This document shows, piece after piece, positions 42,935-52,559 of a stretch of DNA of 64,000 nt. This DNA comes from Paenibacillus sp. GP183 (GTDB lineage: Bacteria > Bacillota > Bacilli > Paenibacillales > NBRC-103111): assembly GCF_900104695.1 (NCBI RefSeq), contig NZ_FNSW01000001.1, forward strand, positions 1,054,001 to 1,118,000. The letters are read 5' to 3'. Position numbers and translations under genes: made by a program. The notes beneath the pieces are model-generated. The model was not told where the DNA came from. It worked only from the letters and a program-made list of their open reading frames with translations, and made no database searches. How positions within the stretch are numbered: position 1 is the stretch's first letter; each line of letters opens with the position of its first letter.

Positions 42935-44047
42935 TTACTTGGATGGTTTATAGATTTGATCAAATATGCCGCCGTCATTAAAATGTTTCGCTTGGGTCTT
43001 CGTCCAACCGCCGAATTCAGGATCATCAATCTTGGCCAGCTGGATGGCAGGAAATTTATCCTTGAATTTTGCAGCTACGGATTCAAGACGCGGACGGTAG
43101 AAGTTCTCGGCTGCAATCGTTTGGCCTTCTTCCGTGTACAAATACTTCAGATAGGCTTCGGCAACATCTCTGGTTCCCTTTTTATCGACAGTCTTATCCA
43201 CAACCGCTACTGGCGGTTCAGCTAATATACTGATGGATGGATTGACGATTTGGTATTTATCGCTTCCGAATTCCTTTAGTGACAAGTAAGCTTCATTTTC
43301 CCAAGCAAGCAGCACATCGCCGATGCCTCTTTGTACAAAGGTGTTAGTAGAATCACGGGCTCCCGAATCCAGTACAGGAACGTTTTTGAACAGGCTGGCA
43401 ATAAATTCCTTGGCTTTGGCTTCATCATTATTGTTATTCTTAAGCGCATATTCCCATGCCGCCAAGTAGTTCCAACGCGCTCCGCCAGATGTTTTCGGAT
43501 TTGGTGTAATTACCTGAATGCCTGGTTTGATAAGATCATTCCAGTCTTTAATTCCTTTGGGATTGCCTTTGCGTACGAGGAACACAATAGTAGAAGTGTA
43601 AGGTGTACTGTTGTCCTTCAATTTCTGCTGCCAGCCAGAATTGATGAAGCCTTTTGCTTGAATGGCATCAATGTCGGCAGCGAGAGCCAGTGTCACTACA
43701 TCAGCTTCCAGGCCGTCAATAACGGATCTTGCTTGTTTACCGGAACCGCCATGCGATTGCTTGAAAGTCACTTTTTGTCCGGTAGTGGCAAGCCAGTTTT
43801 TTGCGAAAGCTTCATTGAATTTCACATAAAGCTCTCGAGTAGGATCATAAGACACGTTTAAGAGTTCAACGCTGGGCTTTGCCGCTTTGGCCGTTCCGCC
43901 AGCTGCATTGCTGGCTGCTGCCGTTGCGGAGGGATTTGTTTCTGCTTTGGAACCGCAAGCCGTAATCCCTACAAGGGAGGTAACTACTAATAATAACAAG
44001 CCGGTATTTTTGAACTTTTTCCACGATTGTTTAAGCTGGTAAGACAT
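42935..44047 (-). CDS. Sulfate-binding lipoprotein
   Basis: 370 residues. Lipobox GITAC gives a membrane-anchored receptor; mature start is followed by a low-complexity Ala/Thr/Gly linker. Sbp/CysP signature: [53 protein letters not shown], and [16 protein letters not shown]. Start ATG 44047 behind GAGAGGGG. First gene of the sulfate importer operon. Confidence 0.94.
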   Translation of the reverse strand: MSYQLKQSWKKFKNTGLLLLVVTSLVGITACGSKAETNPSATAAASNAAGGTAKAAKPSVELLNVSYDPTRELYVKFNEAFAKNWLATTGQKVTFKQSHGGSGKQARSVIDGLEADVVTLALAADIDAIQAKGFINSGWQQKLKDNSTPYTSTIVFLVRKGNPKGIKDWNDLIKPGIQVITPNPKTSGGARWNYLAAWEYALKNNNNDEAKAKEFIASLFKNVPVLDSGARDSTNTFVQRGIGDVLLAWENEAYLSLKEFGSDKYQIVNPSISILAEPPVAVVDKTVDKKGTRDVAEAYLKYLYTEEGQTIAAENFYRPRLESVAAKFKDKFPAIQLAKIDDPEFGGWTKTQAKHFNDGGIFDQIYKPSK

Positions 44048-44206
44048 TTGAATACCCCTCTCCACGTTTGAACATTCTTTTTTTACATTATAATTAGCTT
44101 ACCCTTTTTCAAGGTTTTGGCATCTCCTGAGGTCTGGTGGATAAATAAATAATTCCGATAAGATTACTAAGTTTTATTTATAAATCATATTAGCATCGCG
44201 CCTAAT
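44048..44206 (-). promoter_or_regulatory. Upstream region of the sulfate importer, possible CymR-type site
   Basis: AT-rich region with TATAAT near 44086 on the reverse strand, but no well-spaced -35. The segment around 44145-44170 (reverse strand CTTATCGGAATTATT) resembles the GGAATT half of CymR cysteine-regulon sites. It does not match an S-box riboswitch. Weak call. Confidence 0.3.
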
Positions 44207-44326
44207 ATGTGTCAATCCATTTTTAAAACTATAAAAGTCAATTTACAGATGAAATCTTGCTATCTTATTTGTTGGCACTTATCAAAAGCTCCATTGAGAT
44301 TTATACTTATTCATGGAGGGATGTAC

Positions 44327-44902
44327 ATGGACTACCAAACTTTTGAGGCTGTATATCAGGCAATTGTAAACCACGATACGAAATATGATGGAAAATACTA
44401 TACAGGTGTTAAGACAACAGGTATCTTTTGCAGGCCTTCCTGCCGATCACGAACCCCAAAGCGGGAAAATATTGAGCTGTATTCCTCCAGGGAAGCAGCG
44501 GCCAAAGCTGGATTCCGCGCATGCAAAAGATGCAGGCCCGACCACCCGAACCCAATGGGACCTGACGAGGACCTGTCTGAGCGTGTCCTTGCTTATACGG
44601 AAGCCCATTACGCTAAGCCCCTTACACTAAGCGAAATTGCCTCACACATGAATATCAGCCCTTTTCACATGCAGCGCGTGTTCAAAAGAGTCAAGGGCTT
44701 CACTCCAGCCGAACAGTTAACTCGGATCAGACTGAATAATGCCACAAAAATGCTTGCCCAAGTGGAACCAACCATCGAACAAATTGCCGAACGGGTCGGG
44801 TTTCGCAATCCGTCCCATTTCTCTTCCGTCTTTAAACGGGCTACAGGCGTCAGCCCCTCCGATTACCGCAAAAAACTTGCAAATGGAGATGATATAGAGT
44901 GA
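44327..44902 (+). CDS. adaA: Ada-type methylphosphotriester acceptor / AraC regulator
   Basis: 191 residues. The N-terminal Ada zinc domain has four cysteines in TTGIFCRPSCRSRTPKRE and FRACKRCRPDHPN; the first accepts methyl from DNA phosphotriesters. C-terminal AraC helix-turn-helix (LTLSEIASHMNISPFHMQRVFKRVKGFTPAEQL). The split AdaA/AdaB layout is that of Bacillus. Start ATG 44327 behind GGAGG. Activates its operon after alkylation. Confidence 0.92.
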   Translation: MDYQTFEAVYQAIVNHDTKYDGKYYTGVKTTGIFCRPSCRSRTPKRENIELYSSREAAAKAGFRACKRCRPDHPNPMGPDEDLSERVLAYTEAHYAKPLTLSEIASHMNISPFHMQRVFKRVKGFTPAEQLTRIRLNNATKMLAQVEPTIEQIAERVGFRNPSHFSSVFKRATGVSPSDYRKKLANGDDIE

Positions 44903-45450
44903 ATCAATGTGTATATTGGGATCAATTTATGCCAGACAACTTTCAAGGAAAGCCATTTCACCTTGCTGCAACCTCCAAAGGCTTATGCCGCGTGATGTGG
45001 CCTAGTGAGAGCTTCGAAGATTTACAAGTATGGGCGGATAAATATCTCCCCGGGTATGCTTTAATTCATGAGCCGTCAATGCTGTCTAATTACGCTGAGC
45101 AGATTCGGGAGTACTTTGCAGGGCAGCGAAAAAGCTTTGATTTTCCTTTGGACATGCAGGGAACAGAGTTTCAAAAGCAGGTTTGGCAAGCGCTGACCCA
45201 TATCCCATACGGATCAACCCGATCTTACTCGGAAATTGCCGACGCGATCAATCGCCCCAAAGCGGTTAGAGCGGTTGGCACAGCCAACAGTGTGAATCCG
45301 ATATCACTCGTTGTTCCCTGTCATCGTGTGATTGGCAAAAATTCAACACTAACGGGTTTTAGAGGCGGTCTAGCCATGAAGGAGACCTTGCTGCAGCTTG
45401 AGGGATTTGATGCGTATGTAAACAAGGGGCATGAACGATACCAATTTTAA
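44899..45450 (+). CDS. adaB: Methylated-DNA-protein cysteine methyltransferase
   Basis: 183 residues. Active site VVPCHRVIG near residue 140, DNA-binding segment YGSTRSYSEIADAINRPKAVRAVGTANS, and the N-terminal Methyltransf_1N-like domain. GTG start overlaps the adaA stop by 4 bases. Suicide repair of O6-methylguanine; could equally be called ogt. Confidence 0.92.
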   Translation: MNQCVYWDQFMPDNFQGKPFHLAATSKGLCRVMWPSESFEDLQVWADKYLPGYALIHEPSMLSNYAEQIREYFAGQRKSFDFPLDMQGTEFQKQVWQALTHIPYGSTRSYSEIADAINRPKAVRAVGTANSVNPISLVVPCHRVIGKNSTLTGFRGGLAMKETLLQLEGFDAYVNKGHERYQF

Positions 45451-45592
45451 AAGTGAGAGCAAAATGGCAGGTAACCGGTGAGTCTTGCATAGGTCAGATG
45501 AAACTTTATTTTGAGAAGACGTATTTTACTGCTTATCGCGGGGGTTTACAGTTTGTCATTGACCCTTTATTCTCTATAATAAAAAAATCCGT

Positions 45593-45600
45593 CGGTAAAC
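45593..45600. repeat. Left target-site duplication of the IS
   Basis: CGGTAAAC, repeated at 47293-47300, flush with the inverted repeats. Confidence 0.8.
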
Positions 45601-45620
45601 GAGGCCACTGAAAAAGTCCT

Positions 45621-45680
45621 TTATACAGAAAAGGTACAATCTCTCAAGATCTTTGAGAAGATAGTACCTTTTCTGTATAA
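45621..45680 (+). other. Long hairpin inside the IS left end
   Basis: 17-bp inverted repeat TTATACAGAAAAGGTAC (45621-45637) / GTACCTTTTCTGTATAA (45664-45680), with a nested CTCAAGATCTTTGAG. It lies between the left end and the transposase ribosome site. It could stop or attenuate transcription entering from outside, or be a transposase recognition structure. Confidence 0.75.
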
Positions 45681-45710
45681 TTAAAGCATCAACCCGAGTA
45701 GGTGAGCCCG

Positions 45711-47162
45711 ATGATTCAACAACAACAATCCATAACACTAAGCCCCTATATAGAACTTTATAATTTGATTATTCCCAAGGATAATATGTTGCGCCAAATC
45801 AATGAGTTGGTCGACTTCTCATTCGTGTACGAAGAACTGAAAGCGCGCTACTGTCTAGATAACGGTCGAAATGCGATCGACCCGATTCGCATGTTCAAGT
45901 ACCTGCTATTGAAGGCGATCTTTGAACTGTCCGACATAGATATTGTTGAGCGCTCTCGGTACGATATGTCGTTTAAGTATTTTCTTGATATGGCGCCGGA
46001 AGAAGTGGTAATAGACGCTAGTTCTCTAACTAAGTTTCGGAAGCTGCGGCTGAAAGACATGAATCTGCTCGACATGCTCATTGGCAAAACAGTCGAAATT
46101 TCGCTGGAGAAGGGCATTATCATAAGCAAAGCAATCATTGTCGATGCGACCCATACGAAAGCACGCTACAATCAGAAATCCCCTCGTGAAATTTTGCTGG
46201 ACCGCTCCCGAAAGCTGAGAAAAGCGGTCTACACGGCGGATGAGTCGCTGAAAGCCAAGCTCCCAGCAAAAAACACAAACGATGTGCTTGAAGACGAAAT
46301 CGCCTACTGTCAAAAACTCATCGCCGTGCTTGAAGTAGAAGGCGGCATCTGCGAGCTTCCCAAGATCAAAGAACCGTTGAATCTGTTGAAAGAAACGGTC
46401 GCAGACGATCTGGAACAGCTACGGATCTCGGAAGACCAAGATGCACGGGTAGGTCACAAGAGCGCCGATTCCTCGTTTTTTGGATACAAAACCCACATTG
46501 CTATGACTGAGGAACGGATTATTACGGCAGCAGTTGTAACCACAGGCGAAAAGAATGACGGCAAGCAACTGCAGACGCTGATTGAAAAAAGTAAAGCCGC
46601 CGGTATAGAGGTCAAAACAGTAATCGGAGATACCGCCTACTCGGAAAAGGAAAACATTAAGTACAGCAACGAAAGTGAACTTGAATTGGTGGCGAAACTA
46701 AATCCAGCGATTACGCAAGGAAATCGCAAGAAAGAGGATGAATTCCAGTTCAATAAGGATGCAGGCATGTATGTGTGCAAGGCAGGGCATATGGCGCTTC
46801 GGAAAGCACGGGGGGGAAAGAAAGACGTTGGGGCAAACCAAGTCGATACGTATTACTTCGATGTAGAAGTATGCAAGCGATGTCCAATGAGGGAAGGTTG
46901 CTACAAGGAAGGTGCAAAAAGTAAAACTTACTCGGTGAGCATTAAATCCGACGAACACACCGAACAAATGGCGTTCCAGAGTAGCGAATATTTCAAAACC
47001 AAAGCTAAGGAACGCTACAAGATTGAAGCGAAGAACAGCGAACTAAAACATAGACACGGGTATGACGTAGCGTCATCTTCGGGTCTTGTCGGCATGGAGT
47101 TGCAAGGCGCAATGGCGATTTTCACGGTTAACCTAAAGCGAATATTGAAGCTTATGAAGTGA
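45711..47162 (+). CDS. IS1182-family transposase
   Basis: 483 residues, full length. N-terminal DUF772 domain (about 30-110; RYCLDNGRNAIDPIRMFKYLLLKAIF), DDE core with VDATHTKARYN, the acidic residue in KTVIGDTAYSEKENI, and a cysteine-rich segment (MYVCKAGHMALRKARG, VCKRCPMREGCYKEGAK) before the last catalytic region RYKIEAKNSELKHRHGYD. Start ATG 45711 behind AGGTGAG. Confidence 0.93.
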   Translation: MIQQQQSITLSPYIELYNLIIPKDNMLRQINELVDFSFVYEELKARYCLDNGRNAIDPIRMFKYLLLKAIFELSDIDIVERSRYDMSFKYFLDMAPEEVVIDASSLTKFRKLRLKDMNLLDMLIGKTVEISLEKGIIISKAIIVDATHTKARYNQKSPREILLDRSRKLRKAVYTADESLKAKLPAKNTNDVLEDEIAYCQKLIAVLEVEGGICELPKIKEPLNLLKETVADDLEQLRISEDQDARVGHKSADSSFFGYKTHIAMTEERIITAAVVTTGEKNDGKQLQTLIEKSKAAGIEVKTVIGDTAYSEKENIKYSNESELELVAKLNPAITQGNRKKEDEFQFNKDAGMYVCKAGHMALRKARGGKKDVGANQVDTYYFDVEVCKRCPMREGCYKEGAKSKTYSVSIKSDEHTEQMAFQSSEYFKTKAKERYKIEAKNSELKHRHGYDVASSSGLVGMELQGAMAIFTVNLKRILKLMK

Positions 47163-47314
47163 AAGCCCCTTCTGAATGACCTGCTATAGCAATGAAAAGA
47201 CGACCAAGCAACCAAAATTTGGATGATTGGTCGTCTCTTATTTCATGACTTAGAGACAACCCTGAAAAAATCGCAAGTTCTTCAGTGGCCTCCGGTAAAC
47301 GACGGATTTTTTAT

Positions 47315-47650
47315 TTAGGCCAGGTTGAATTGAGCCTTATCGCTTGAGCATTCATAAGCTTGCAAAACTGAATCCAGTAACCCTGGAAACCTTGATTCCA
47401 GATCTTCTTTACGGATAGAGATGAAGCGCTGGGTACCTTGTATGCGAGTTCGTATGACGCCCGCTTCCCGCAAAGCCCGAATATGATGGGATAATGTTGA
47501 TTTGACGACAGGGACGTCGATACACCCGCATGGCTGTTCTCCCGTTTTGTAAATTTCGGCAACAAGATGAAGACGAATGGGATCGCTAAGAGCATAGAGG
47601 ACAGAGGATAATTGAATATCTGTTAGGTCTGGATGATATAAAACCTTCAT
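47315..47650 (-). CDS. ArsR-family transcriptional regulator
   Basis: 111 residues with a winged helix (LSSVLYALSDPIRLHLVAEIYKTGEQPCGCID, VVKSTLSHHIRALREAGVIRTRIQGTQRFISIR). The Cys-Gly-Cys in the first part could bind metal or thiol-reactive ligands, but the classical ArsR ELCVCDL metal box is not present. Start ATG 47650 behind AAGGGGG. Divergent from an MFS exporter with a shared palindromic operator. Its own terminator is split by the IS. Confidence 0.9.
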   Translation of the reverse strand: MKVLYHPDLTDIQLSSVLYALSDPIRLHLVAEIYKTGEQPCGCIDVPVVKSTLSHHIRALREAGVIRTRIQGTQRFISIRKEDLESRFPGLLDSVLQAYECSSDKAQFNLA

Positions 47651-47703
47651 TTTATAATCCCCCTTCATTTACTAAAACTTATGATTGCATTTTAACATAT
47701 TAC

Positions 47704-47737
47704 TTGTCAAATTTCTATTGTTCGATTATAATCGAAC
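47704..47737 (+). promoter_or_regulatory. MFS promoter with overlapping palindromic operator
   Basis: -35 TTGTCA (47704-47709), 17-base spacer, -10 TATAAT (47727-47732). The perfect 18-bp palindrome GTTCGATTATAATCGAAC (47720-47737) covers the -10, a classic repressor position for the divergent ArsR-type protein. Confidence 0.8.
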
Positions 47738-47763
47738 CATCAAACATGAAGCGAGGGATACTT

Positions 47764-49146
47764 ATGTCAGACCCATCTATTTCAAAATCAAGCAGCAGCA
47801 CGGCGCAGACTGTCTTGCGGGAAGGATTGGTAACCTTTCTCTTAGGAATCTCGATGGTGCTGGTCATCATGAACACAATGATGTTTAATTTGGCCCTTCC
47901 GGATGTGTCGCGTTCTTTCTCCATTTCACCTTCCGCCACTTCTTGGATTGTAACGGGCTATTCGATCGTAATGGCTATCTCATCCATAACCTACAGCCGG
48001 TTGTCTGATTTCCTACCGATTCGCAGACTATTCATTATCGGACTCGCCTCGCTTGGCATAGCCTCCATAATCGGCTTCTTTAGTAACAGCTTCGTGCCAT
48101 TGCTGGTCGCCCGTTTATTACAAGCATCGGGAGCCGGTTCCATACCGGCATTGTCGCTTGTGCTCGTTTCACGTTATATTCCTATGCAGAGGCGTGGTAA
48201 AGCAATGGCAACCGTCATGTCAGCGGCTTCTCTGGGTCTTGGTCTTGGACCCGTTGCAGGTGGAGCTATTGTGGAATACATGGGTTGGCATTATTTATTC
48301 GCCGTTACCGCGATCTCGTTGATATTGATACCTTTCATTGTGACTCTTATTCCGAAAGAGAAACTGGCCAAAGGTACTTTCGATGCTTTGGGAGCACTGT
48401 TCATTGGCATTGGAACGACCGGGCTTCTTCTGTTCTTGACAAGTCAATCCTGGTTAGCTCTGGTTGCGGGATTGGCTGCTCTAATATTGTTCGTGATCCG
48501 AATCCATCGGACAGCAGAGCCCTTCGTGCAGCCAGCCTTGTTCCGTAACCGGACTTATCTAACTCTCGGCGCCGTCGGAATCGCAGCGTATTTATGCAGC
48601 TTTGCCACGTTGTTTCTGATGCCACAAATCCTTGTCCACCGATTCGGACTTAGTGCCATCGCTTCGGGGCTAGTCATATTTCCCGGCTCTTTGCTGGCTA
48701 TGCTGGTTTCCCGCAGGGTGGGCAAAATTATCGATCGTTATGGCAACGGATCCATTATTCGATACATTCCCCTGTTGGTTCTGGGCTCTGTTGTATTGTT
48801 CGCTTTGTTTGTAAGTACTTCGTATATCTCTATTTTGCTCATATATATACCGTTGAGTGTTGGTTTTACCTTCTTAACGAGCAGCATCTCCAATGAAATG
48901 TCGCGCATTCTGCCCCAGTCGCAGATCGGATCCGGTCTTGGGCTGTTCCAGCTGCTCCAGTTCTTCAGCGGAGCATTCGGGGTTGCTATCACGGCCAGCG
49001 CCCTGGTCTGGCAGAAAAATTTACCGCTTTCGACCGCTTATAGCAATATTTACTGGGGGTTGGCGATCATCGTTCTTTTATCGATTGGCTGCTCGCAGCT
49101 CTATAGCCGCTTTACAACGAGGGCAGTTGCAGCTCAAGAGTCTTGA
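47764..49146 (+). CDS. MFS drug/metabolite exporter, DHA2-like
   Basis: 460 residues with about 14 hydrophobic segments. Motif A-like YSRLSDFLPIRRLFIIGLASLG and motif C-like GLGLGPVAGGAIVEYMGWHYLF are typical of proton-coupled antiporters such as the Tet(L)/QacA group. Start ATG 47764 behind GCGAGGG. Repressed, by inference, by the ArsR-type protein. Substrate unknown. Confidence 0.9.
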   Translation: MSDPSISKSSSSTAQTVLREGLVTFLLGISMVLVIMNTMMFNLALPDVSRSFSISPSATSWIVTGYSIVMAISSITYSRLSDFLPIRRLFIIGLASLGIASIIGFFSNSFVPLLVARLLQASGAGSIPALSLVLVSRYIPMQRRGKAMATVMSAASLGLGLGPVAGGAIVEYMGWHYLFAVTAISLILIPFIVTLIPKEKLAKGTFDALGALFIGIGTTGLLLFLTSQSWLALVAGLAALILFVIRIHRTAEPFVQPALFRNRTYLTLGAVGIAAYLCSFATLFLMPQILVHRFGLSAIASGLVIFPGSLLAMLVSRRVGKIIDRYGNGSIIRYIPLLVLGSVVLFALFVSTSYISILLIYIPLSVGFTFLTSSISNEMSRILPQSQIGSGLGLFQLLQFFSGAFGVAITASALVWQKNLPLSTAYSNIYWGLAIIVLLSIGCSQLYSRFTTRAVAAQES

Positions 49147-49165
49147 TAATATCCGATTAAGCATT

Positions 49166-49203
49166 GAAAGGACAGGCGAATGATTCATTCGGCCTGTCCT
49201 TTC
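49166..49203 (+). terminator. Terminator after the MFS gene
   Basis: 12-bp stem GAAAGGACAGGC / GCCTGTCCTTTC with loop GAATGATTCATTCG and T-rich tail. Confidence 0.88.
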
Positions 49204-49242
49204 TTATAGTAGTATTGCTGCATTTATTGATCACAGCTGAAA

Positions 49243-49788
49243 TCATTTCTTCAAATCCTCGCGCAAATCGACCCTTTGCAAGACGTTACTGTGTGACATC
49301 CGTTCGGCCTTACGCTGTTTCCTTGCTTCGTATCGTGCTTCCGCCGTTTCAAACAGCATCAGCTCCTCGTCGGTCTCCGGAATGACAGCAGGAACTGGGG
49401 ATGGCTGTCCATGATCGTCAAGCGCAACAAAAGTTAAATAAGATGTAGCTGTGGTTTTCTTTTCGCCGGTAAAAAGATTCTCCGACTCCACTCTCACGAA
49501 TACTTCCATCGAGCTGCGGTGCGACCATGTCACAAACGCCTCCAGCTGGATGGCTTCGCCAAGCTTTACGGGAGCCAAAAAGTCCAAGCTGTCGCTTGAT
49601 GCAGTAACTACCGCTTTACGGGAATGCCGCATACTGGCGATGGTGGCGACTTTATCGATAAATTGCATCACTCTGCCGCCGAATAAAGTGCCATGATAAT
49701 TCGTATCGCCCGGAAAAATAATTTCAGTCAATACGGTTCTGGATAATCGTGCCGGTTTGCCTTCCAATCCATTTCCCTCGCTATTCAT
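49243..49788 (-). CDS. Acyl-CoA thioesterase, hotdog fold (YkhA-like)
   Basis: 181 residues, cytosolic acyl-CoA hydrolase (BFIT/YkhA type): [29 protein letters not shown] and [13 protein letters not shown], with [34 protein letters not shown]. Start overlaps the purT stop by 8 bases; no independent ribosome site, so it is probably translated by coupling. Confidence 0.9.
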   Translation of the reverse strand: MNSEGNGLEGKPARLSRTVLTEIIFPGDTNYHGTLFGGRVMQFIDKVATIASMRHSRKAVVTASSDSLDFLAPVKLGEAIQLEAFVTWSHRSSMEVFVRVESENLFTGEKKTTATSYLTFVALDDHGQPSPVPAVIPETDEELMLFETAEARYEARKQRKAERMSHSNVLQRVDLREDLKK

Positions 49789-50965
49789 TATAGTTGATCT
49801 TAAGAGCTTCAGCCGCCAGCTTGGCGCGCTGTCTTGCCTGCTCCACGGTATCAGCGCTGCTTAGAGCAACGGCCATGCGGCGGCCCGTCTTCGTCTCCGG
49901 TTTACCAAACAACCTTACCTGGGTAAAAGGAATTTCCAACGCTTCCTCCACCCCGCTGATCGTATAATTCACCTGCTCTTCGGTCGCTTTTAACGTATAG
50001 CTGGCGCCTGGCGTTAAAAGACGAATGCCAGGAATCGGCAAGCCGAGAATCGCTCTCGCATGCAGCGCAAACTCGGACAGATCCTGCGTGGCCATCGTAA
50101 CCATCCCTGTATCATGCGGACGCGGTGAGACTTCGCTGAAATAAACGCCGTTCGGCGTGAGAAAAAGCTCGACGCCATAAATGCCGAAGCCGCCCAAAGC
50201 ATCCGTGATGGTTTTCGCAATATGCTGAGCTTCCACGATGTGATCCTCGCTCATGGCATGCGGCTGCCAAGACTCTATGTAATCACCGTCTTTTTGGATG
50301 TGGCCGATAGGCTCACAATAGCTCGTTCCTGATACAGAACGTACCGTCAATAAAGTGATTTCGGAATCGAATCGGATGAACTCCTCAACGATGACTCGTG
50401 TGCTTTTGGCTCGACCGCCCTCCATTGCATAGTTCCAGCTCTGCTCGATATCCTGCGGGGTTCTGCACACACTCTGACCCTTGCCGGAAGAGCTCATGAT
50501 CGGTTTGATCACGCATGGTGTGCCAATCTGGGCTACAGCTTGCTTCAATTGCTCCAGGCTGTCGGCAAAAGCGTATTCAGCCGTACGCAGCTGCAAAGTT
50601 TCCGCAGCTAAACGGCGAATGCCCTCTCTGTCCATCGTGAGTCGGGATGCAGTCGCTGTGGGGATGACCCTAAAGCCCTTTTGCTCCAACTCCACCAGCA
50701 CTGGTGTGGCAATCGCTTCGATTTCCGGTACGATTAAATCAGGCTTCTCCTGCAGGATCAAGCTTCTGAGCTGATCAGGGTCCAGCATATTGATCACATG
50801 GGACCGATGGGCAACTTGCATAGCAGGCGCATTGGCATAACGGTCTACGGCTATCGTTTCGATGCTGAGTCGCTGAGCTTCTATAATCACTTCTTTGCCG
50901 AGCTCGCCAGATCCGAGCAGCATCATTTTCTTCGCATTGGGAGATAAAGGCGCTCCATATCTCAT
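49781..50965 (-). CDS. purT: Formate-dependent phosphoribosylglycinamide formyltransferase
   Basis: 394 residues, ATP-grasp. N-terminal [54 protein letters not shown]-grasp core [17 protein letters not shown], and [35 protein letters not shown]. Third step of purine synthesis using formate instead of formyl-THF. Ribosome site AAGGAGGAA. Confidence 0.95.
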   Translation of the reverse strand: MRYGAPLSPNAKKMMLLGSGELGKEVIIEAQRLSIETIAVDRYANAPAMQVAHRSHVINMLDPDQLRSLILQEKPDLIVPEIEAIATPVLVELEQKGFRVIPTATASRLTMDREGIRRLAAETLQLRTAEYAFADSLEQLKQAVAQIGTPCVIKPIMSSSGKGQSVCRTPQDIEQSWNYAMEGGRAKSTRVIVEEFIRFDSEITLLTVRSVSGTSYCEPIGHIQKDGDYIESWQPHAMSEDHIVEAQHIAKTITDALGGFGIYGVELFLTPNGVYFSEVSPRPHDTGMVTMATQDLSEFALHARAILGLPIPGIRLLTPGASYTLKATEEQVNYTISGVEEALEIPFTQVRLFGKPETKTGRRMAVALSSADTVEQARQRAKLAAEALKINYNE

Positions 50966-51090
50966 CAGGTTTCCTCCTTCAAACTACAAGCCAAATTAAA
51001 TCCAACTTATATATTAAAGGATTGGAGCTTTAAAAGATACCTTAGCGCATATAGATTAGGAAGGGATAAGGGAACTGGGGAAAATGACAT

Positions 51091-51288
51091 TTATGCTTGA
51101 GTCGGGGAATCGGGAAAATCCAGATTCAAAATGACAGTATAAAGATCGTTATTTCGCTGAATGACCTGAGTCACTTCCACATATGGAGTACGGTACTGAT
51201 TCTCGGCTTCGTCCACCAGCTCCTCCAAAACTTCACTTAAAGAATCATTCTCCTGCAGCTTCACTTCAGCAAAGTATTGTTTGATCAT
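51091..51288 (-). CDS. Small hypothetical protein
   Basis: 65 residues, acidic, beginning MIKQYFAEVKLQENDSLSEV. Strong AAGGAG ribosome site. Short alpha-beta pattern reminiscent of small sporulation proteins, but no firm family. In a same-strand group with the Gln-rich and YhcN-like genes. Confidence 0.65.
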   Translation of the reverse strand: MIKQYFAEVKLQENDSLSEVLEELVDEAENQYRTPYVEVTQVIQRNNDLYTVILNLDFPDSPTQA

Positions 51289-51360
51289 ATGGGCTCCTTT
51301 ACTAGGTAAGGCACCCTCTCACCGTTCACGCGCTCAGCTGAGGGTACCCGTTTCATTCAT

Positions 51361-51702
51361 TTATTGGCGTTGAACCGGAAGGGAAGACACATTGTTGAAC
51401 ATTTGCGCTTGCCCCTGCTGCGAGCCTGGATAAGCAAATCTTTGCTGCACGGTTTGTTCAAGCTGCGAGCAGATTTGTGAGCAATGCTGCATCTGTTGAA
51501 TGGCAACGGCATGGCCTTGAAGCATTTGCTGAATAAACTGGACAGCCATCCGTTCTTTCTGGGCAAGCTGCTCAAGCTGCTGAGCGTTTTGCTGCTCCTG
51601 CTGAAGCATTTGCTGATATAAGGAAGTCGATTGCTGAGTTTGCTGAATTAATTGGGACATCATTTGCTGACACTCTTGAATTTGCTGGGTAATGGCTTGC
51701 AT
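51361..51702 (-). CDS. Glutamine-rich coiled-coil protein
   Basis: 113 residues, about a third Gln with regular hydrophobic positions (MQAITQQIQECQQMMSQLIQ, LEQLAQKERMAVQFIQQMLQ) and three cysteines, so probably helical. Strong GAGGAGG ribosome site. Spore-coat-associated Gln-rich proteins exist in Bacillus, but no family match is clear. Upstream of the YhcN-like gene's terminus. Confidence 0.7.
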   Translation of the reverse strand: MQAITQQIQECQQMMSQLIQQTQQSTSLYQQMLQQEQQNAQQLEQLAQKERMAVQFIQQMLQGHAVAIQQMQHCSQICSQLEQTVQQRFAYPGSQQGQAQMFNNVSSLPVQRQ

Positions 51703-51782
51703 GCAGGGTATTTCCTCCTCAAGGTTTTTGAATTGCCAAAGTTTAGTATGCCTTTCCCTTGAAGATTTAAACCCCTAAGTTT

Positions 51783-52472
51783 CTATTTCGTCAGCATGCG
51801 ATTTGTGCCGTTAGCGTATTCGGGAAATGTATACTGGACCATGGTGTTGAACTCATTCACATAATCGCGCATACTTTGGCTCTGCAGCTGCCGCGAATCA
51901 TAGAACTTCATGCGGTTCACAAAATTGGGATTCGAGGAAATATATACATTACCGCCAGGAAAAGAATGCCTCACCAGTTTGAAAATAGCATCGGATGTTT
52001 CCTTAGACAGGGGCTGAGCCGAGCTCCAATCCAGGCCTGCTCCGACTCCGGAACCGAATAAACCAGCTCCTGCCGCCGGATCATGCCCGAAGGTATGCAG
52101 CTGATTGCTTTGCTTCATCATGATGTGACCATCCGGATCAACAGCCACATACACTTGATTATTATTCGTCACAGCCACTGCTGCCGATGGAACATGCGTC
52201 ATACGCACGATGAGATCCGCTGTTTCCCTGCTCATCTGCAGTCCATCATTATAATGAGCTCTGGATGGGTCCAGGGTTACTCTTCTATCATCCGGACTGG
52301 GTGCGGTCGTAATGTTTTTGGCTCCAAGCGACGCGTTCTCATTATTGCGGCTGCCTGCATCCCAACTGCCGATGTCGCGCGCCCCGGGACCTGCTTGGTT
52401 ACTATTGGACAGTCCGGAACAGGCAGCCAGCAGGAATGATAAGATTATGCTGATGAACACAATTCGAAACAT
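51783..52472 (-). CDS. YhcN/YlaJ-family sporulation lipoprotein
   Basis: 229 residues with lipobox LLAACSG. The YhcN/YlaJ domain occupies the C-terminal two thirds: SRETADLIVRMTHVPSAAVAVTNNNQVYVAVDPD and KETSDAIFKLVRHSFPGGNVYISSNPNFVNRM. Family members localise to the spore inner membrane or cortex; precise role unknown. Confidence 0.87.
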   Translation of the reverse strand: MFRIVFISIILSFLLAACSGLSNSNQAGPGARDIGSWDAGSRNNENASLGAKNITTAPSPDDRRVTLDPSRAHYNDGLQMSRETADLIVRMTHVPSAAVAVTNNNQVYVAVDPDGHIMMKQSNQLHTFGHDPAAGAGLFGSGVGAGLDWSSAQPLSKETSDAIFKLVRHSFPGGNVYISSNPNFVNRMKFYDSRQLQSQSMRDYVNEFNTMVQYTFPEYANGTNRMLTK

Positions 52473-52559
52473 GAATGTTTCCGCTCCTTCCTGTAAGCAA
52501 GAATCTGATTGTAAGCTTAGGATGAAGCAAGACGGTCAAAATATACACGGAAACACAAA

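Larger units (their letters stand above)
45601..47292 (+). mobile_element. IS1182-family insertion sequence, intact
   Basis: Terminal inverted repeats GAGGCCACTGAA (45601-45612 and complement 47281-47292). An 8-bp direct repeat CGGTAAAC flanks both ends (45593-45600 and 47293-47300). One transposase gene inside is full length. Removing the element and one target copy rebuilds a terminator hairpin AATCCGTC-GGTAAAC-GACGGATT, so the insertion is in its loop. Intact ends suggest recent arrival. Confidence 0.9.

Noticed and set aside
44048-44206. S-box (SAM) riboswitch before the sulfate importer
   Set aside because: None of the conserved S-box segments is present.
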